Positions 43,030-54,200 of a stretch of DNA of 64,000 nucleotides are shown piece by piece. This DNA is from Isoetes taiwanensis. Lineage: Eukaryota; Streptophyta; Lycopodiopsida; Isoetales; Isoetaceae. Numbering within the stretch: the first letter of the stretch is position 1; every line of letters begins with the position of its first letter. The position numbers and the translations under genes were made by a program. Under the pieces are notes generated by a model. It was not told the origin of the DNA. It saw nothing but the letters and a program-made list of their open reading frames with translations, and did not search any database. The stretch lies in contig JAJEKV010000035.1 in NCBI GenBank assembly GCA_021234155.1, forward strand, positions 682,001-746,000, in the 5' to 3' direction.

Positions 43030-43415
43030 ATGGAAGTTGAAAGATCAACATCAAGGTTGGAATCAGCAGCAATGCTTGAACTTGCAACTTTACCTGCCAA
43101 ACGTCAGGATGATTTTGTGATATATGATGGTGGAGGAATTTGCGTTTCAATTGCACAAGTTCCATATGAAGCCCAACCCCATTGATGAGGATTTTGAAAA
43201 AGCCGAGATACTATGTGGCTACACCTGTTGATGGCCTTGTTTCGGAGATCCATACATGGAAAGTGGAATTGGAACATAGCTCTGGCTGCTATGCCAGTAA
43301 GAGTATCTAAACTGCCAGCTGTTACCTTGGAAGTCTTCAAAGTAGAGCATGTCATGGTGCAAAGGAAAATGGGCTTCAGCCTGGAGCTTAGGGATCACAA
43401 AGGCGGTTGAGCTTG
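43030..43415 (+). pseudogene. unknown coding fragment, array copy 1 (frameshifted)
   Basis: Starts [20 protein letters not shown] as in copy 2, then shifts near 43175 because of extra bases in A and C runs. The second frame gives [20 protein letters not shown]. The family is not recognised. Confidence 0.5.
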
Positions 43416-43791
43416 CCGACATTCTTTGGGGGTCCTTTGGTGCGCTTTTTAACGCCATGCTTTCATTGTTTTCGCTTCATGACTCATGAACTTGTTCCGT
43501 TTGAGCGCCAAGATTTTTATGGGTTTCTTCTTTGCATCGATTGTATGATCAAACTGATCCACAACATACAAGCAGACCAAAAATCATGCGCTTTTTTCAA
43601 GAAATCTCTTAACTGTCTTTTTAATTTCTTCATTATGGCCATTCGAGGTTGTGGAGGTTGTTGCCTTCTTGGACAAGTTTGTTCATCGAAAAATCAAGAG
43701 AATTGTGGAGTTGGTTGAACTAAAATATTTTAATTGGTCATCTAGCAAAATGCTTTGGGAAGAAAATAAGTGTATTCTCTCATAACATTCA

Positions 43792-43906
43792 TTCTAGAAC
43801 TTTCTACAACATTCTCGAAATTTTCTAGAAGGATTCCTTAGGCTCACCCAAGATTCTCTTATATTTTAAAACTTTTTAAAACTTTCTAGAACATTCTAGA
43901 ACTTTC
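43792..43906. promoter_or_regulatory. heat-shock-element arrays in unit 1
   Basis: At 43884-43906 the sequence is TTC-TA-GAA-CA-TTC-TA-GAA-CT-TTC, five perfectly alternating HSE pentamers. At 43792-43819 a second run reads TTC-GAA-TTC-(CAA)-TTC-GAA with one mismatch. These are optimal heat-shock factor binding sites by consensus. Confidence 0.75.
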
Positions 43907-43959
43907 AGATATGTGACATATGTGACATATGTGTCGTAGAAGGTCGCATGTTCTTAAAG

Positions 43960-44485
43960 GCACCATTTTCATTGTGCCCTTAAGCCCCACAAGCACGTGA
44001 ACTTTTAGTGTGAGCTTTTCTAATGGATTGAGCTTCATCCAGAATAATTCTAAACCACCTAATGTTGACAAGGTGTGCCCCTTAGCCCTGGGGTCGCTTC
44101 TTTTCATCCTCTTCGGATGGCTTCGTAATTCGAACAAATGGTTCCATATGTAGTAAGCACAATGTCGTGCTTACAAAGTTCAACACAATTTATTCTTCTC
44201 GATCTTCATGGTATATGTACGGATATAGCTTGACGGATGGTGCTACTTTTTCCTTCAATTCATGTTCCCATTGTTTTAAAAGCGATTTAGGGCAAACAAT
44301 CAAGGTGCTCCTCATTCTTCTACATTGTATCTTTGACGTTTTGGCGGTCTAGCCTTCAAAATCAAAGCAATTGCGTAGATTGTCTTTCCAAATCCACGAT
44401 AATTTGATAATTATAAACATATGAGTTCCCCGACAATCTGCCACGAGTTGATTTCTCCATCCAAGCAAGGGCAATACGCTATATT
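43960..44485 (-). pseudogene. SNF2-family helicase fragment (CHR27/CHR28-like), array copy 1
   Basis: From the right on the minus strand: RIALAWMEKSEL (about 44480), a Walker A-like GFGKTIYAIALILKARPPKR (about 44398), STLIVCPKSLLKQWEHELK-type coding (about 44300; motif Ia), CKHDIVLTTYGTI (about 44175), RIILDEAQSIRKAH-type coding with the DEAQ box (about 44050), and a WGL.A..KWCL tail (about 43980). This is the N-terminal ATPase lobe of the RAD5/RAD16-type SNF2 helicases found in plants, where RIALAWM precedes the GGILADDQGLGKT motif. The segment that should carry that GGILADD block is degraded, and frames shift several times. It is a dead fragment. Confidence 0.75.
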
Positions 44486-45763
44486 ACATCCCAACCATGT
44501 CAATTGCAGCTATAAAATATGAAATAATAATATATCTAGTCATACCCGGTGCTTCGAAGTTCTATTGTTATCGTGTCATTGTCTAGATTTGCTTCTTCAT
44601 CTCCTCGCAATTGTATTCTAATATTCTAACCAATTTATCAGTCCAGGTTGCGAATGGCTAATATGGGATGCCCCGGATTTGAGCAACCGAGCTGGCACCC
44701 TTCCCCCAAGTCAAACGAGGCGAGGACCTTGGGGGATCCTCACAAGAGGGGGAGAGTCCAGGACCCCAAGAGGCGGGATCCAAAAAGTTCCCGAGGCAGC
44801 CCCTTCCCGGGCCCGGGGGCCGCACGCTAATGACCACCCTCCGGAGCCGGTTCCCCTATCCGACCGTTGGATCCCTCCGTTAGGGGGGCCCCTCTTCGGA
44901 AGGCCCAAAGATTCCAGATCGGTCCGGGAGAACTTGTCAAAGCTGGGCCCCGGTGGGTCGGCCTTGTAGAAACCGCGGATGTCTTGTCGTTCGCACCGGG
45001 AGGCTCGGAATGGCAAATCGACCGCCAAATCGTCGGAATAGCGAAATTACCCTAGGGAGCAAGTTACAAGGTCGGTTTTGCAAAGAAAGAAACACTCACG
45101 CCTCCACGACAAGATCCCCGAGATCCACATCCTAGGCCAATTGACTACGAAAGTGTGATGGAAGTGAGCTACTTTGGCGCTTCTTGGAGGTCGGGTGGTC
45201 TTCTCGCCACGGAACTTGGTCCCTGTGGCAACGCCGACGCTCGAGTCCATTGGCGAGTCAAATTGCGATTCCGGAGAGGGGAGGTCGCCTGTCCGGCCCC
45301 TCGTGGCCTTGGGGAGAGGAAATTCGGGCAAGCGCCTTCGGGATTTTAGGGTCCGTGCTCAAGGCCAACACCCCCACTCCACGTCAAGTCACCGCCGCTA
45401 AAGGTCCCGCCCGAACCGGACAGGAGAGGGCCTCCAAAACGTAAACCCCGTGGGTTGCCGTGTTCTAGAAGGGTTTGGCGCTTTGGGGCCGAGACTTGGT
45501 CTGCTGCACTTGGGACCTGGCCGTGAAGCCGCAACCGAGAATACGGAGCAAGGGGAACCGACGGAGCGGAGTTTGGGCCTGCCCTCCTCCGATGTGGCAA
45601 GTAGAAGCCGGGGGCGCTTTGCGATGGCAAGACATTCATAAATTCGCAATTAATGCATTGTACGAAAATAAATTCTGATTTTTTGCCAGCTGGAATCCTA
45701 ATCCATTTCCAGCACACAGCCCAATTTTCGAAATTTTCGGAGAAGGTCTAGGTCAAAGGCACT

Positions 45764-46042
45764 ATGGAAGTTGAAAGATCAACATCAAGGTTGGAATCAG
45801 CAGCAATGCTTGAACTTGCAACTTTACCTGCCAAACGTCAGGATGATTTTGTGATATATGATGGTGGAGGAATTTGCGTTTCAATTGCACAAGTTCCATA
45901 TGAAGCCGACCCCATTGATGAGGATTTTGAAAAGCCGAGATACTATGTGGCTACACCTGTTGATGGCCTTGTTTCGGAGATCCATACATGGAAAGTGGAA
46001 TTGGAACATAGCTCTGGCTGCTATGCCAGTAAGAGTATCTAA
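45764..46042 (+). CDS. unknown 92-aa open frame, array copy 2
   Basis: This is the only copy with an unbroken frame over the first part: [55 protein letters not shown]. It ends at TAA 46040-46042. A further peptide in another frame ([20 protein letters not shown]) lies just downstream, which suggests a longer original gene with an intron or a shift. It is probably an exon piece captured into the repeat. I do not recognise the domain. Confidence 0.4.
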   Translation: MEVERSTSRLESAAMLELATLPAKRQDDFVIYDGGGICVSIAQVPYEADPIDEDFEKPRYYVATPVDGLVSEIHTWKVELEHSSGCYASKSI

Positions 46043-46515
46043 ACTGCCAGCTATTACCTTGGAAGTCTTCAAAGTAGAGCATGTCATGGTGCAAAGGAAA
46101 ATGGGCTTCAGCCTGGAGCTTAGGGATCACAAGGCGGTTGAGCTTGCCGACATTGCTGGGGTCCTTTGGTGCAGTTTTTTAACGCCATGCTCAGATTGTT
46201 TTCGCTTCATGACTCATGAACTTGTTCCGTTTGAGCGCCAAGATTTTATGGGTTGTGCCCCGATCGATTGTATGATCCGACAGTCACAACATACAGCAGC
46301 CAAAAATCATGCGCTTTTTTCGAGAAATCTCTTAACTGTCTTTTTTAATTTCTTCATTATGGCCATTCTGAGGTTGTGGAGGTTGTTGCCTTCTTGGACA
46401 AGTTTGTTCATCAAAAATCAAGAGAATTGTGGAGTTGGTTGAACTAAAATATTTTAATTGGTCATCTAGCAAAATGCTTTGGGAAGAAAATAAGTGTATT
46501 CTCTCGCAACATTCA

Positions 46516-46629
46516 TTCTAGAACTTTCTACAACATTCTGGAATTTTCTAGAAGGATTCCTTAGGCTCACCCAAGATTCTCTTATATTTTAAAACTTTTT
46601 AAAACTTTCTAGAACATTCTAGAACTTTC
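46516..46629. promoter_or_regulatory. heat-shock-element arrays in unit 2
   Basis: 46516-46553 has eight pentamer positions in register (TTC, GAA, TTC, CAA, TTC, GAA, TTC, GAA), seven matching. 46607-46629 has five of five. Confidence 0.78.
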
Positions 46630-46689
46630 GTATATGTGACATATGTGACATATGTGTCGTAGAAGGTCGATGTTCCGTAAAAGGCACCA

Positions 46690-47225
46690 TTTTCATTGTG
46701 CCCTTAAGCCCCAAAGAATCACGTGAACTTTTTAGTGTGAGCTTTTCTAATGGATTGAGCTTCATCCGGAATAATTCTAAACCACCTAATGTTCGGGACA
46801 ATTATTGTGCCTTAATTGGGGGGCTGCTTCTTTTCATCCTCTTAGGATGGCCGTAATTGGAACAAATGGTTCCATATGTAGTAAGCACAATGTCGTGCTT
46901 ACAAAGTTCAACACAATTTATTCTTCTCTGATCTTCATGGTATATGTACACAGATAGCTTGACAGATGGTGCTACTTTTTCCTTCAATTCATGTTCCCAT
47001 TGTTTTAAAAAGCGATTTAGGGCAAACAATCAAGGTGCTCTCCGCATTCTTCTACATTGTATCTTTTGACGTTTTGGCGGTCTAGCCTTCAAAATCAAAG
47101 CAATTGCAGAGATTGTCTTTCCAAATCCATGATAATTTGATAATTATAAACATATGAGTTCCCAGACAATGCATACGAGTTCAGATTTCTCCATCCAAGC
47201 AAGGGCAATACGCTATATTACATCC
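46690..47225 (-). pseudogene. SNF2-family helicase fragment, array copy 2
   Basis: Best-preserved middle: CPKSLFKQWEHELKEKVAPS, SVYIYHEDQRRINCVELC and KHDIVLTTYGTICS are in one frame (about 47025-46860). Walker A-like GFGKTISAIALILKARPPKR is at about 47131, with RIALAWMEKSEL upstream near 47213. The DEAQ box is changed to PDEAQS (RIIPDEAQ). Fragmented by frameshifts. Confidence 0.78.
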
Positions 47226-48499
47226 CAACCATGTCAATTGCAGCTATAAAATATGAAATAATAATATATCTAGTCATACCTGGTGCTTCAGAAGTTCTAT
47301 TGTTATCAGGTCATTGTCTAGATTTGCTTCTTCATCTCCTGCAATTGTATTCTAATATTCTAACCAATTTATCAGGTCCGGTTGCGAATGGCTAATATGG
47401 GACAGCCCGTTGCAGGGCAACCGAGCTGGCACCCTTCCCCAAGTCAAACGAGGCCAGGACCTTGCAGGGATCCCTCACAAGAGGGGAGAGTCCGGACCCC
47501 AAGAGGCGGGATCCAAAAAAGTTCCCGAGGCAGCCCTTCCGGCAGCGGCGCTCCCCGACGCTAATGACCACCCTCCCTGAGCCGGTTCCCCTATCCACCG
47601 TTGGATCCTCCGTTCAGGGCCCCCTCTTCGAAGGCCCAAAAGATTCGGATCGGTCGGGAGAACTTGTCAAACGCTGGGCGGCCCCGAGACGGCCTTGTAG
47701 AAACCGCAGTGTCTTGTCGTTCGGGCACCGGGGAGGCTCCGGAATGGCAAATCGACCCTGCCAAATCGTCCGGAATGGCGAAATTACCCTAGGGAGCAAG
47801 TTACAAGGTCGGTTTTGCAAAAGAAAGAAACACTCACGCCCTCCACGACAGTATCCCGCATCCACATCCTAGGCCAATTGACTACGAGTGTGATGGAAGT
47901 GAGCTACTTTGGCGCTTCTTGGAGGTCGGGTGGTCTTCCGGCCACGGAACTTGGTCCCCGTGGCAACGCGTCGACGTTCGAGTCCATTGGCGAGTCAAAT
48001 CGCGATTAGGAGAGGGGAGGTCGCCCGTCCGTCCCCGTGGCCTTGGGGAGAGGAAATTCGGGCAGCGGCTTCCGGGGATTTTAGGGTCCGCGGCTCGGGC
48101 GCCAACACCCCCACTCCACGCAAGTCAAGTCCGCAAGGTCCCGCCCGAATCGACAAGGAGAGGGCCTCCAAAACGTAAACCCCCGTGGGTTGCCGTGTTC
48201 TAGAAGGGTTTGGCGTTTTGGGGGGGCGACTTGGTCCGCTGCACTTGGGACCCGGCCGAGAAGCCGGAGCCGAATCTGGAGCAAGGGGAACCGACGAGCG
48301 GAGTTTGGGCCTGTCCTCCTCCCCGATGTGGCAAGTAGAAGTTCGGGGGGCTTTTGCGATGGCAAGACATTCATAAATTCGCAATTAATGCATTGTGCGA
48401 AAATAAATTCTGATTTTTGCCAGCTGGAATCCTAATCCATTTCCAAGACACACGACCCAATTTTCGAAATTTTCGGAGAAGGTCTAGGTCAAAGGCACT

Positions 48500-48960
48500 A
48501 TGGAAGTTGAAAGATCAACATCAAGGTTGGAATCAGCAGCAATGCTTGAACTTGCAACTTTACCTGCCAAACGTCAGGATGATTTTGTGATATATGATGG
48601 TGGAGGAATTTGCGTTTCAATTGCACAAGTTCCATATGAAGCCGACCCATTGATGAGGATTTTGAAAAGCCGAGATACTATGTGGCTACACCTGTTGATG
48701 GCCTTGTTTCGGAGATCCATACATGGAAAGTGGAATTGGAACATAGCTCTGGCTGCTATGCCAGTAAGAGTATCTAAACTGCCAGCTGTTACCTTGGAAG
48801 TCTTCAAAGTAGAGCATGTCATGGTGCAAAGGAAAATGGGCTTCAGCCCGGAGCTTAGGGATCACAAGGCGGTTGAGCTTGCCGACATTGCTGGGGTCCT
48901 TTGGTGCAGTTTTTTAACGCCATGCTCAGATTGTTTTAAACTTCATGACTCATGAACTTG
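48500..48960 (+). pseudogene. unknown coding fragment, array copy 3 (frameshifted)
   Basis: The start is the same as at 45764. One C fewer in the C-run near 48647 moves the frame, giving a 151-aa hybrid frame that is not the original protein. Confidence 0.5.
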
Positions 48961-49252
48961 TTCCGTTTTGAGCCAAGATTTTTATGGGTTCTTCTTTGCA
49001 TCGATTGTATGATCCGACAGTCACAACATACAGCAGCCAAAAATCATGCGCTTTTTTCGAGAAATCTCTTAACTGTCTTTTTTAATTTCTTCATTATGGC
49101 CATTCTGAGGTTGTGGAGGTTGTTGCCTTCTTGGACAAGTTTGTTCATCGAAAATCAAGAGAATTGTGGAGTTGGTTGAACTAAAATATTTTAATTGGTC
49201 ATCTAGCAAAATGCTTTGGGAAGAAAATAAGTGTATTCTCTCGCAACATTCA

Positions 49253-49366
49253 TTCTAGAACTTTCTACAACATTCTGGAATTTTCTAGAAGGATTCCTTA
49301 GGCTCACCCAAGATTCTCTTATATTTTAAAACTTTTTAAAACTTTCTAGAACATTCTAGAACTTTC
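49253..49366. promoter_or_regulatory. heat-shock-element arrays in unit 3
   Basis: The same two runs as in unit 2 occur at 49253-49290 (seven of eight) and 49344-49366 (five of five). Phase and spacing are unchanged. Confidence 0.78.
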
Positions 49367-49431
49367 GTATATGTGACATATGTGACATATGTGTCGAGAA
49401 GGTCGATGTTCGTTCCGTAAAGGCACCATTT

Positions 49432-49962
49432 TCATTGTGCCCTTAAGCCCCAAAGCAAGCACGTGAACTTTTTAGTGTGAGCTTTTCTAATGGATTGAGC
49501 TTCATCGAGAATAATTCTAAACCACCTAATGTTCGACCGGTGCCCTTTAGCACGGGGGCTGCTTCTTTTCATCCTCTTCGGATGGCTTCTGTAATTCAGA
49601 ACAAATGGTTCCATATGTAGTAAGCACAATGTCGTGCTTACAAAGTTCAACACAATTTATTCTTCTCTGATCTTCATGGTATATGTACACAGATAGCTTG
49701 ACAGATGGTGCTACTTTTTCCTTCAATTCATGTTCCCATTGTTTTTAAAAGCGATTTAGGCAAACAATCAAGGTGCTCCCCTGCATTCTTCTACATTGTA
49801 TCTTTGACGTTTTGGCGGTCTAGCCTTCAAAATCAAAGCAATTGCAGTAGATTGTCTTTCCAAATCCCGATAATTTGATAATTATAAACATATGAGTTCC
49901 CGACAATGCCCCGAAGTTCAGATTTCTCCATCCAAGCAAGGGCAATACGCTATATTACATCC
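49432..49962 (-). pseudogene. SNF2-family helicase fragment, array copy 3
   Basis: The open frame at 49653-49432 gives SHPKRMKRSSPRAKGHRSNI, then RWFRIILDEAQSIRKAHTKK and LLWGLRAQ, the DEAQ box and the following helix that define this SNF2 subgroup. Motif I and Ia coding lie upstream at about 49870-49700. Fragmented as in the other copies. Confidence 0.78.
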
Positions 49963-51250
49963 CAACCATGTCAATTGCAGCTATAAAATATGAAATAATA
50001 ATATATCTAGTCATACCTGGTGCTTCAGAAGTTCTATTGTTATCAGGTCATTGTCTAGATTTGCTTCTTCATCTCTTGCAATTGTATTCTAATATTCTAA
50101 CCAATTTATCAGGTCCGGTTGCGAATGGCTAATATGGGACAGCCCGATTCTGCGAGGCAACCGAGCTGGCACCCTTCCCCAAGTCAAACGAGGCCAGGAC
50201 CTTGCAGGGATCCCTCACAAGAGGGGAGAGTCCGGACCCCAAGAGGCGGGATCCAAAAAAGTTCCCGAGGCAGCCCTTCCTGGCAGCGCTCCCCCGGGGG
50301 GCTGCACGCTAATGACCACCCTCCCGGAGCCCGGTTCCCCTATCCGACCGTTGGATCCTCCGTTCAGGGGCCCCTCTTCGGGAAGGCCCAAAAGATTCCA
50401 GATCGGTCCGGGAGAACTTGTCAAAACCGCGGAAGCGCCCACGAGGTCGGCCTTGTAGAAACCGCGATGTCTTGTCGTTCGGCACCGAGGAGGCTCGAGG
50501 AATGGCAAATCGACCACATAAATCGTCCAGGAATGGCGAAATTACCCTAGGGAGCAAGTTACAAGGTCGGTTTTGCAAAGAAAGAAACACTCCACCCTCC
50601 ACGACAAAGATCCCGCATCCACATCCTAGCCAATTGACTACTGAGTGTGATGGAAGTGAGCTACTTTGGCGCTTCTTGGAGGTCGGGTGGTCTTCGGCCA
50701 CGGAACTTGGTCCCTGTGGCAACGTCGACGCTCGAGTCCATTGGCGTAATCAAATCGCCGATTAGGAGAGGGGAGGTCGCCTCGTCCGGCCCCGGGGCCT
50801 TGGGGAGAGGAAATTGGGGCAAAAGCTTCGGGGATTTTAGGGTCCTCAAGGCGTCAACACCCCCACTCCACGTCAAGTCACGGCGCAAGGTCCCGCCTGA
50901 ATCTGACAAGGAGAGGGCCTCCAAAACGTAAACCCTGTGGGTTGCCAGGTTCTAGAAGGGTTTGCGTTTTGGGGGCCGAGACTTGGTCTGTTGCACTTGG
51001 GACCTGGCCGAGAAGCTGCAGCCGAGAATACGGAGCAAGGGGAACTGACGGAGCGGAGTTTGGGCCTGTCCTCCTCCCGATGTGGCAAGTAGAAGTCGGG
51101 GGGCGCTTTTGCAGTGGCAAGACATTCATAAATTCGCAATTAATGCATTGTACGAAAATAAATTCTGATTTTTTGCCAGCTGGAATCCTAATCCATTTCC
51201 AGCACACAGCCCAATTTTCAAAATTTTCGGAGAAGGTCTAGGTCAAAGGG

Positions 51251-54200
51251 TTAGCATTAGAACGGCCGGGGCAGCCCGTTGCAGGGCAACCGAGCTGGCA
51301 CCCTTCCCTAAGTCAAACGAGGCCAGGACCTTGGGGATCCCTCACAAGGGGGGAGAGTCCCGGACCCCAAGAGGCGGGATCCAAAAGTTCCCCAGGCAGC
51401 CCTTTCCGGCAGGCGCTCGGGGGTCGCGACGCTAATGACCACCCTCCCGGAGCCCGGTTCCCCTATCCGACCGTTGGATCCTCCGTTCAGGGGCCCCTCT
51501 TCGAGAAGGCCCAAAAGATTCCAGATCGGTCCGGGAGAACTTGTCAAACCGCGGGCGCCCCGAGGTCGGCCTTGTAGAAACCGGCAGTTGTCTTGTCGTT
51601 CGGGCATCGGGAGGCTTCGGAATGGCAAATCGACCGCCAAATCGTCCGAATGGCGAAATTACCCTAGGGAGCAAGTTACAAGGTCGGTTTTGCAAAAGAA
51701 AGAAACACTCACGCCCTCCACGACAAGCATCCCGCATCTACATCCTAGGCCAATTGACTACGAGTGTGATGGAAGTGAGCTACTTTGGCTTCTTGGAGGT
51801 CGGGTGGTCTTCGCCACGGAACTTGGTCCCCTGTGGCAACGCCGACGTTTCGAGTCCATTTAGAGCCAAATCAGCGATTCCGGAGAGGGGAGGTCGCCTG
51901 TCCGGGTCCCCGTGGCCTTGGGGGAGAGGAAATTGAGGGCAAGAAGCTTCCGGGATTTTAGGGTCCGCGGCTCGGGCCAATACCCCCACTCCATCGCCAA
52001 GTCACGGGCGCAAGGTCCCGCCTGGACCGAAGGAGAGGGCCTCCAAAACGTAAACCCCCGTGGGTTGCCGTGTTCTAGAAGGGTTTGCGTTTTGGGGCCG
52101 AGACTTGGTCTGCTGCACTTGGGACCGGCCGAGAAGCTGCAGCCGAGAATACGGAGCAAGGGGAACCGACGGAGCGGAGTTTGGGCCTGTCCCTCCTCCC
52201 GATGTGGCAAGTAGAAGTCTGGGGCTTTTGCGGTGTCAAGACATTCATAAATTCGCAATTAATGCATTGTAACTAAAATAAATTCTGATTTTTTGCCACT
52301 GGAATCCTAATCCATTTCCAGCAAAGACACAACCCAATTTTTGAAATTTTCTGAGAAGGTCTAGGTCAAAGGGTTAGCATTAGAACGGTCGGGGCAGCCC
52401 GCTGCGGGGCAACCGATTTGGCACCCTTCCCCAAGTCAAACGAGGCCAGACCTTGCGGGGATCCCTCACAAGAGGGGAGAGTCCAGACCCCAAGAGGCGG
52501 GATCCAAAAAGTTCCCCGAGGCAGCCTTCCCGGCAGCAAGCCCCCTGGGGGTGTGACGCTATCGACCACCCTCCCGGAGCCCGGTTCCCCTATCCCAACC
52601 GCTGGATCCTCCGCTGGGGGCCCCTCTTCGGGAAGGCCCAAAAGATTCCAGATCGGTCGGGGAGAACTTGTCAAACCGCTGGGGCCCCGGAGGTCGGCCT
52701 TGTAGAAACCGCAGTTGTCTTGTCGCTTGGGCACCAGGGGAGGTCCGAATGGCAAATCGACCCCGCCAAATCGTCCCGAATGGCTTAAATTACCCTGGGG
52801 AGCAAGTTACAAGGTCGGTTTTGTAAAAGAAAGAAAACACTCACGCCCTCCACGACAAGATCCCGCGATCCACATCCTAGGCCAATTGACTACGAAAGTG
52901 TGATGGAAGTGAGCTACTTTGGCGCTTCTTGAGGTCGGGTGGTCTTCGCCACGGAACTTGGTCCCTGTGGCAACGCCGACGCCTGAGTCCATTGGCAGAG
53001 CCAAATCGCGATTCCTGAGAGGGAGGTCGCCCGGCCCGGCCCCCGTGGCCTTGGGGAGAGGAAATTCGGGCAAGTAGCCCCGGGGATTTTAGGGTCCGTG
53101 GTCAAGCGCCAACACCCCCACTCCACGCCAAGTCACGGGCCGCGAAGGTCCCGCCGGACCGACAAGGAGAGGGCCTCCAAAACGTAAACCCCGCGGGTTG
53201 CCGTGTGTTCTAGAAGGGTTTGGCGCTTTGGGGCCGAGACTTGGTCTGCTGCACTTGGGACCGGCCGAGAAAGCTGCGGTGAATACGGAGCAAGGGGAAC
53301 CGACGGAGCGGAGTTTGGGCCCGCCCTCCTCCCGATGTGGCAAGTAGAAGTCTGGGGGCTTTTGGTGCTGGCAAGACATTCATAAATTCGCAATTAATGC
53401 ATTGTAACGAAAAATAAATTCTGATTTTTTGCCACCTGGAATCCTAATCCATTTCCAGCACACAGCCCAATTTTTCTTGAAATTTTCTGAGAAGGTCTAG
53501 GTCAAAGGGTTAGATTAGAAACGGTCGGGGCAGCCCGCTGCGTGGCAACCGAGCCGCACCCTTCCCCAAGTCAAACGAGGCCAGGACCTTGCAGGGATCC
53601 CTCACAAGAGGGGAGAGTCCTGACCCCAAGAGGCGGGATCCAAAAGTTCCCCGAGGCAGCCCTTCCCGCAGCCCCTGTGGGGCCAGACGCTTAATGACCA
53701 CCCTCCCCGAGCCGGTTCCCCTATCCCAACCGCTGGATCCTCCGCTCGGGGGCCCCTCTTGGGGAAGGCCCAAAAGATTCCGTGATCGGGTCCTGGGAGA
53801 ACTTGTCAAACCGGGCGCCCCCGAGGCCTTGTAGAAACCGGGCAGTTGTCTTGTCGCTCGCACCGGGGGAGGCTCGAATGGCAAATCGACCGCCAAATCG
53901 TCCGGAATGGCTAAATTACCCTAGGGAGCAAGTTACAAGGTCGGTTTTGCAAAAGAAAGAAACACTCACGCCTCCCACGACAAGATCCCGCATCCACATC
54001 CTAGGCCAATTGACTACGAAAGTGTGATGGAAGTGAGCTACTTTGGCGCTTGAGGTCGGGTGGTCTTCCGCCACTTTGGAACTTGGTCCCCGTGGCAAGT
54101 CGACGCTTCCGAGTCCATTGGCAGAGTCAAATCGCGATTCTCGAGAGGGAGGTCGCCTCCGTCCGGCCCCTGTGGCCTTGGGAGAGGGAAATTCGGGCAA

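Larger units (their letters stand above)
43024..45757. repeat. 2.7-kb tandem unit 1 (1.6-kb L part + 1.1-kb S part)
   Basis: The unit runs from GGCACTATGGAAGTTGAAAG to AGAAGGTCTAGGTCAAA. Spacing of the shared ATG is 2734 to the next unit. The L part (to about 44650) holds a plus-strand peptide fragment, heat-shock-element arrays and a minus-strand SNF2 fragment. The S part (about 44650-45757) is GC-rich. Confidence 0.95.
45758..48493. repeat. 2.7-kb tandem unit 2
   Basis: It has the same order as unit 1, with spacing 2736 to unit 3. Differences are mainly short indels and substitutions. Confidence 0.95.
48494..51250. repeat. 2.7-kb tandem unit 3 (last complete long unit)
   Basis: It has the same order as units 1 and 2. 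After it the L part is lost, and only S-part units continue. Confidence 0.95.
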
